From Deinococcales bacterium (GTDB lineage: Bacteria; Deinococcota; Deinococci; Deinococcales; JAAFIG01): a stretch of 40,359 bases of DNA. Below the pieces are notes generated by a model. That model was not told the DNA's origin. It saw only the letters and a list, made by a program, of their open reading frames with translations, and made no database searches. The translations under genes and the position numbers were made by a program. The stretch covers positions 1 to 40,359 of the forward strand of contig JAAFJQ010000007.1 of assembly GCA_013298185.1 (NCBI GenBank), written 5' to 3'. This document shows positions 37,080 through 40,359 of this stretch, piece after piece. Positions within the stretch are counted from its first letter, which is position 1, and each line of letters opens with the position of its first letter.

Positions 37080-39791
37080 TCAAACACCATCTTTGGCAAG
37101 ATCATTGAATCTAACGTGCTGTGAGTGAAATTGCAACTCGACAGTACCAACCGGACCATTGCGTTGCTTACCAATGATGATTTCAGCAATCCCTTGTTTT
37201 TCCGAATCCTTGTGGTAATACTCATCGCGGTAAATAAAAGAAACAAGGTCTGCGTCCTGCTCAATTGCACCTGAGTTATGCGAGACAATGCCATCGGCAA
37301 GCCAAGAAGCCACACCCGGAACGGTCAAATCAAAGACTTCGGCTTGACCATCTGGAATAATCTCGAGAATGTCATCCCAAAGGAGATGTGGCTCGAGTGC
37401 AAAATCAGACACATGATTTTCGGGTGCAAAGTCTGGTAAGTCTCGAGGTTCGGGCAAGTAACGCGCCATTGCCACACGATTACCTTGTTTCAAATCCCCA
37501 AGTTCTGTCCAGCCACCCGCCGCAAAAATCCGATGTTGCGCTGTGCAACGAAGCTCACGCCCACTCGAGAGACGCAATTTGAAAACGGGTTTGACCCCAA
37601 CCGACCAAACCAAATCTGATTGTGCTTTGACCAATTTTCCATCTGGTGCAACAGCAATCACTTCAGGGGTGCGCCCGACCAAATCCCGAATCGGCATTCG
37701 CAGACCGTTTGACAGACAAACCAGTGTTTCACCCGTCACACATTCACGTAAATCCGACAGCATCGGACGATGGTTTGGACGAGACTCCACCTGCCTCGAG
37801 AGTTGACTCAGCACCACCACAGGAATGTTCAATTCCCTTGCCAAGGATTTTAAGCCCCTCGAGATGGTTGAAATTTCTTGTTGCCGATTCTCGCCGCCGC
37901 CTTTGCTCGAGCCACTGCCAGACATGAGCTGCATGTAATCAATCACAATCAAATGCAAATCTTTTTCCGCCATCAAACGCCGAGATTTCGAGCGCAACTC
38001 CGTCACGGTTAAATCCGAAGCATCATCAATAAACATCGGCGCTTCGGAGAGCTTACCAGCCGCATTGACCAAGCGCTCAAAGTCTTTTTCGTTGAGCGCA
38101 CCTTGCCGCACACGGTTCATATCCACTCGAGCCTCGGCGCACATCATACGAAGCACAAGTTGCGAAGCGGGCATCTCGAGACTAAAGACAGCCACGGCTT
38201 TATTCTGCCGCACCGCAATGTTCTGCGCGATGGACAAGGCAAATGCCGTATTGTGAACACAAACATCTTGGGCAATAAAATTAGAACCATCAGGTACAGT
38301 TAAATCATAAACTTGCTGCGGCTCGAGCGCCTTGATTTGAACAATCTCATCCCAATACAAATCTGGACTCGAGCTGAAATCCGTTCTTGGTTTTTCGTAG
38401 GGGAGGGGCTTGTCCCCTCCCTGACCAGCCAAAGCCAAAGCTAAATCGGCATTGGCTGATTCAGGGCGAACACGAGGGTCGCCCCTACGGTTGATTGGTG
38501 TGGTTCGTGGATGAGGTTTTTTGATGAAATGGTTTGAGGCGAATTCCACCGATTCTGGCTCATTAATAAAAACCCGCCAAACGAAGTTATTTTGTTGTTG
38601 TAATCCAGCAATCACTCCAAATCTGGTGAGGGCGTGCTGCACGTCTCGAGCGGTTTGTTTTTGGGTGAAAGAAAAAGAAAATGAATGCGGTAAGTGATAA
38701 AAAACCTCAAAAATCGCACTTAAGAAAACACTCAAGCGTTCGCGGTCAAATCGCCAGACTTCTTTGGGAAACGGACTGTGGTCAGCCAAAACTCGAGCTG
38801 CCAACTCGAGAACTTCTGATTTTGATGTACTCGAGTCATCCCCAAAAGCCGCGACCACTCGAGGGACAGCGATTTTGCTTCCAACACTTAAATCATGCAG
38901 CGGAGTCCAGCCACTCACCGTTAAGAATGGATGATGCCCTGTGACTTCGACTTCACGCCCTAGTTTGGAGATAACCTTAAAAACTGGTTTGATACCACTG
39001 TCAATCCAAGCTGAAATTCTGGTCGGACGCACCTGCCCTTCGTCTGAGACACCAAAAACACAGGAGCGCTTCTCGAGAATGAACTGCTCGAGGCGCAGAC
39101 GTTCGCCTGTGTGCGGGTCGTCTATAAGCGTGTGAGCCGTTAAGCACTTACCCATGCTTGGACGCGCGGCAATCACATTGAGCGACCCCGGTTGCAAACC
39201 TGTGGTCATTTCGTCCAAATCACGGAAACCCGTCGGAACACCCGTGGTAAAGCCCGGATTGCTGGTGATTTTCGAGATGTACTCAAAGGTCTCATTAACC
39301 AGTGTGTTCATGTCCTGAAAAACCTGTTGGCTTTTTTTCTGAGCCACTTCAAACACCAGTTTCTCAGCCCTGTCCATCAACTCATCGGCAGGAGCAGCTT
39401 CGTCATAGGCAAGTTGCATGATTTTGCTCGAGGCGCTAATCAAGCCGCGCAAATTGGCTTTTTCAATCACAATATCGGCGTAGAACTTGGCGTAAACACT
39501 GGTTGGCACACCATCGGACAAACCCACCAAGTACGCCACCCCGCCGACTTCCTCGAGTTGGTCTTTGGTGCGAAGTTCTTCGATCAGCGTTACACTATCG
39601 GCAGGATTGCCTTTGGAAATCAGGTTCTCCATGGCAGCAAAAATTTTTCGATTGGCTTCTTTATAAAAATGCTCAGGGCGAAGCGTACCTTCTAAGCTGT
39701 GATACGCCTCGTTATCGAGCAATACACTACCCAAAACGCTGGCTTCAGCGTCGAGGTTGTGCGGGGGAATGCGTCCGTGAAGTTCTTCCAT
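37080..39791 (-). CDS. dnaB: replicative DNA helicase DnaB containing two inteins
   Basis: Exteins DAEASVLGSVLLDNEAY, NVIAARPSMGK^TAFALSIAQN, LSQLSRQVESR, SDLRE^SGAIEQDADLVSFIYRDEYY. Confidence 0.95.
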   Translation of the reverse strand: MEELHGRIPPHNLDAEASVLGSVLLDNEAYHSLEGTLRPEHFYKEANRKIFAAMENLISKGNPADSVTLIEELRTKDQLEEVGGVAYLVGLSDGVPTSVYAKFYADIVIEKANLRGLISASSKIMQLAYDEAAPADELMDRAEKLVFEVAQKKSQQVFQDMNTLVNETFEYISKITSNPGFTTGVPTGFRDLDEMTTGLQPGSLNVIAARPSMGKCLTAHTLIDDPHTGERLRLEQFILEKRSCVFGVSDEGQVRPTRISAWIDSGIKPVFKVISKLGREVEVTGHHPFLTVSGWTPLHDLSVGSKIAVPRVVAAFGDDSSTSKSEVLELAARVLADHSPFPKEVWRFDRERLSVFLSAIFEVFYHLPHSFSFSFTQKQTARDVQHALTRFGVIAGLQQQNNFVWRVFINEPESVEFASNHFIKKPHPRTTPINRRGDPRVRPESANADLALALAGQGGDKPLPYEKPRTDFSSSPDLYWDEIVQIKALEPQQVYDLTVPDGSNFIAQDVCVHNTAFALSIAQNIAVRQNKAVAVFSLEMPASQLVLRMMCAEARVDMNRVRQGALNEKDFERLVNAAGKLSEAPMFIDDASDLTVTELRSKSRRLMAEKDLHLIVIDYMQLMSGSGSSKGGGENRQQEISTISRGLKSLARELNIPVVVLSQLSRQVESRPNHRPMLSDLRECVTGETLVCLSNGLRMPIRDLVGRTPEVIAVAPDGKLVKAQSDLVWSVGVKPVFKLRLSSGRELRCTAQHRIFAAGGWTELGDLKQGNRVAMARYLPEPRDLPDFAPENHVSDFALEPHLLWDDILEIIPDGQAEVFDLTVPGVASWLADGIVSHNSGAIEQDADLVSFIYRDEYYHKDSEKQGIAEIIIGKQRNGPVGTVELQFHSQHVRFNDLAKDGV
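37275..37742 (-). other. intein 2 (mini-intein, 156 aa), at SDLRE^S
   Basis: Starts CVTGETLVCLSNG, ends WLADGIVSHN, +1 residue Ser. Confidence 0.93.
38250..39146 (-). other. intein 1 (299 aa), in the Walker A P-loop at PSMGK^T, with degenerate endonuclease region
   Basis: Starts CLTAHTLIDD, ends FIAQDVCVHN, +1 residue Thr; ARVLADH and FLSAIFEVFYH resemble eroded LAGLIDADG motifs. Confidence 0.92.
38396..38490. repeat. palindromic repeat element (CGTAGGGG...CCCCTACGG) inserted inside intein 1
   Basis: CGTAGGGGAGGGG...GGGTCGCCCCTACGG; encodes INRRGDPRVRPESANADLALALAGQGGDKPLPY. Confidence 0.8.
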
Positions 39792-39887
39792 AAGGGGATG
39801 AGGGTTAAAAGGCTAAAAGGTCAAAAGGTTAAAAGTGGTTTGGCTCGAGATACTTTTTACCTTTTTTACTTTTTACCTTTTTCACTT

Positions 39888-40340
39888 CTACCTCGGTCTT
39901 GCCATGACAACAACCCATGCACCGTTAAATTGGGCTGCTCCGACTTCGGTGTAGTTGGGATTGGTGATTGCCCAGCAGTGGATTCTCGAGTTTTTCCACC
40001 AATTCACGGCTCTGGATGCGCCGCCATTACCAAGGAAAATAATTTCGGACATTCTCGAGTACCGATAACCCGCTCGAGCGACTCGGGTGCGCGGTCCAAC
40101 ACCTTTGTAGTAATGTGAGACAAAGCGTTTTGAACCCATGTTCAGGGCGTGAACTCGAGCCGCTTTGGAAAGCGTGTTGTTCCAGCGCATGGCGCTTAGT
40201 TTCACGCCGCCAGAACCGTTGCAGCGAGCGCCTGAAGTACGAAAAGCATTGATGATGCTGACCACCCGAGATTCATTGGTGCTTCTGGCATCTGCAAAGC
40301 TCGAGATCACAAGGATGAGTATAAGAACAAAAAATCGCAT
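39888..40340 (-). CDS. secreted CAP/SCP-domain protein
   Basis: Signal peptide; INAFRTSGARCNG...LSKAARVHALNM...SHYYKGVGPRTRVARAGYRYSRMSEIIFLGNG...HCWAITNPNYTEVGAA. Confidence 0.85.
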   Translation of the reverse strand: MRFFVLILILVISSFADARSTNESRVVSIINAFRTSGARCNGSGGVKLSAMRWNNTLSKAARVHALNMGSKRFVSHYYKGVGPRTRVARAGYRYSRMSEIIFLGNGGASRAVNWWKNSRIHCWAITNPNYTEVGAAQFNGAWVVVMARPR

Positions 40341-40359
40341 GACCCGAGATGATAACCTA

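Larger units (their letters stand above)
1305..40305. repeat. highly iterated palindrome CTCGAG, about 270 copies across the window
   Basis: Hand count by line; first copy 1305, last copy 40300; present in all reading frames and in intergenic DNA. Confidence 0.95.

Overview
A 40.4 kb bacterial chromosomal segment (roughly 50% GC by eye; several features suggest a Deinococcota-like lineage, but taxonomy is only inferred). Main contents: DsbA-like thioredoxin-fold protein and pentaheme cytochrome; chemotaxis cluster cheW-mcp-cheA(REC)-cheB; GNAT and nucleotidyltransferase; a Clp_N/repeat/peptidase-E fusion; trxA; an ArsR regulator with an SRPBCC-PDZ-DinB operon; an AbiE-type system with a frameshifted AbiEii; family-B DNA polymerase; rimO; metK with a SAM-I riboswitch; metF; DAHP synthase (aroG-like); bactofilin and M23 peptidase; a tandem-duplicated HspR/MerR regulator; a RelE-type toxin/antitoxin with an orphan antitoxin; a VWA protein; fni; a GAF/HD-GYP protein; dnaB with two inteins; and a CAP-domain protein. 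The two strongest observations are: (1) the palindrome CTCGAG occurs about 270 times (hand count; about 10 expected), in all reading frames and between genes, like a HIP1-type highly iterated palindrome, and it is absent from two foreign-looking stretches; (2) the DAHP synthase gene has what looks like a complete ribosome-mediated attenuator: promoter, leader peptide MRSRSPFYAYFFTPESAAEGT, mutually exclusive antiterminator/terminator, and an intrinsic terminator 18 nt before the start codon. Other notable items are a shared ATAG-N8-CTAT operator for the ArsR gene and its neighbour operon, a perfect palindrome at the abiEi start codon, a palindromic repeat element inserted in frame inside a dnaB intein, three coding minisatellites with 24-bp periods, and widespread signs of leaderless transcription.
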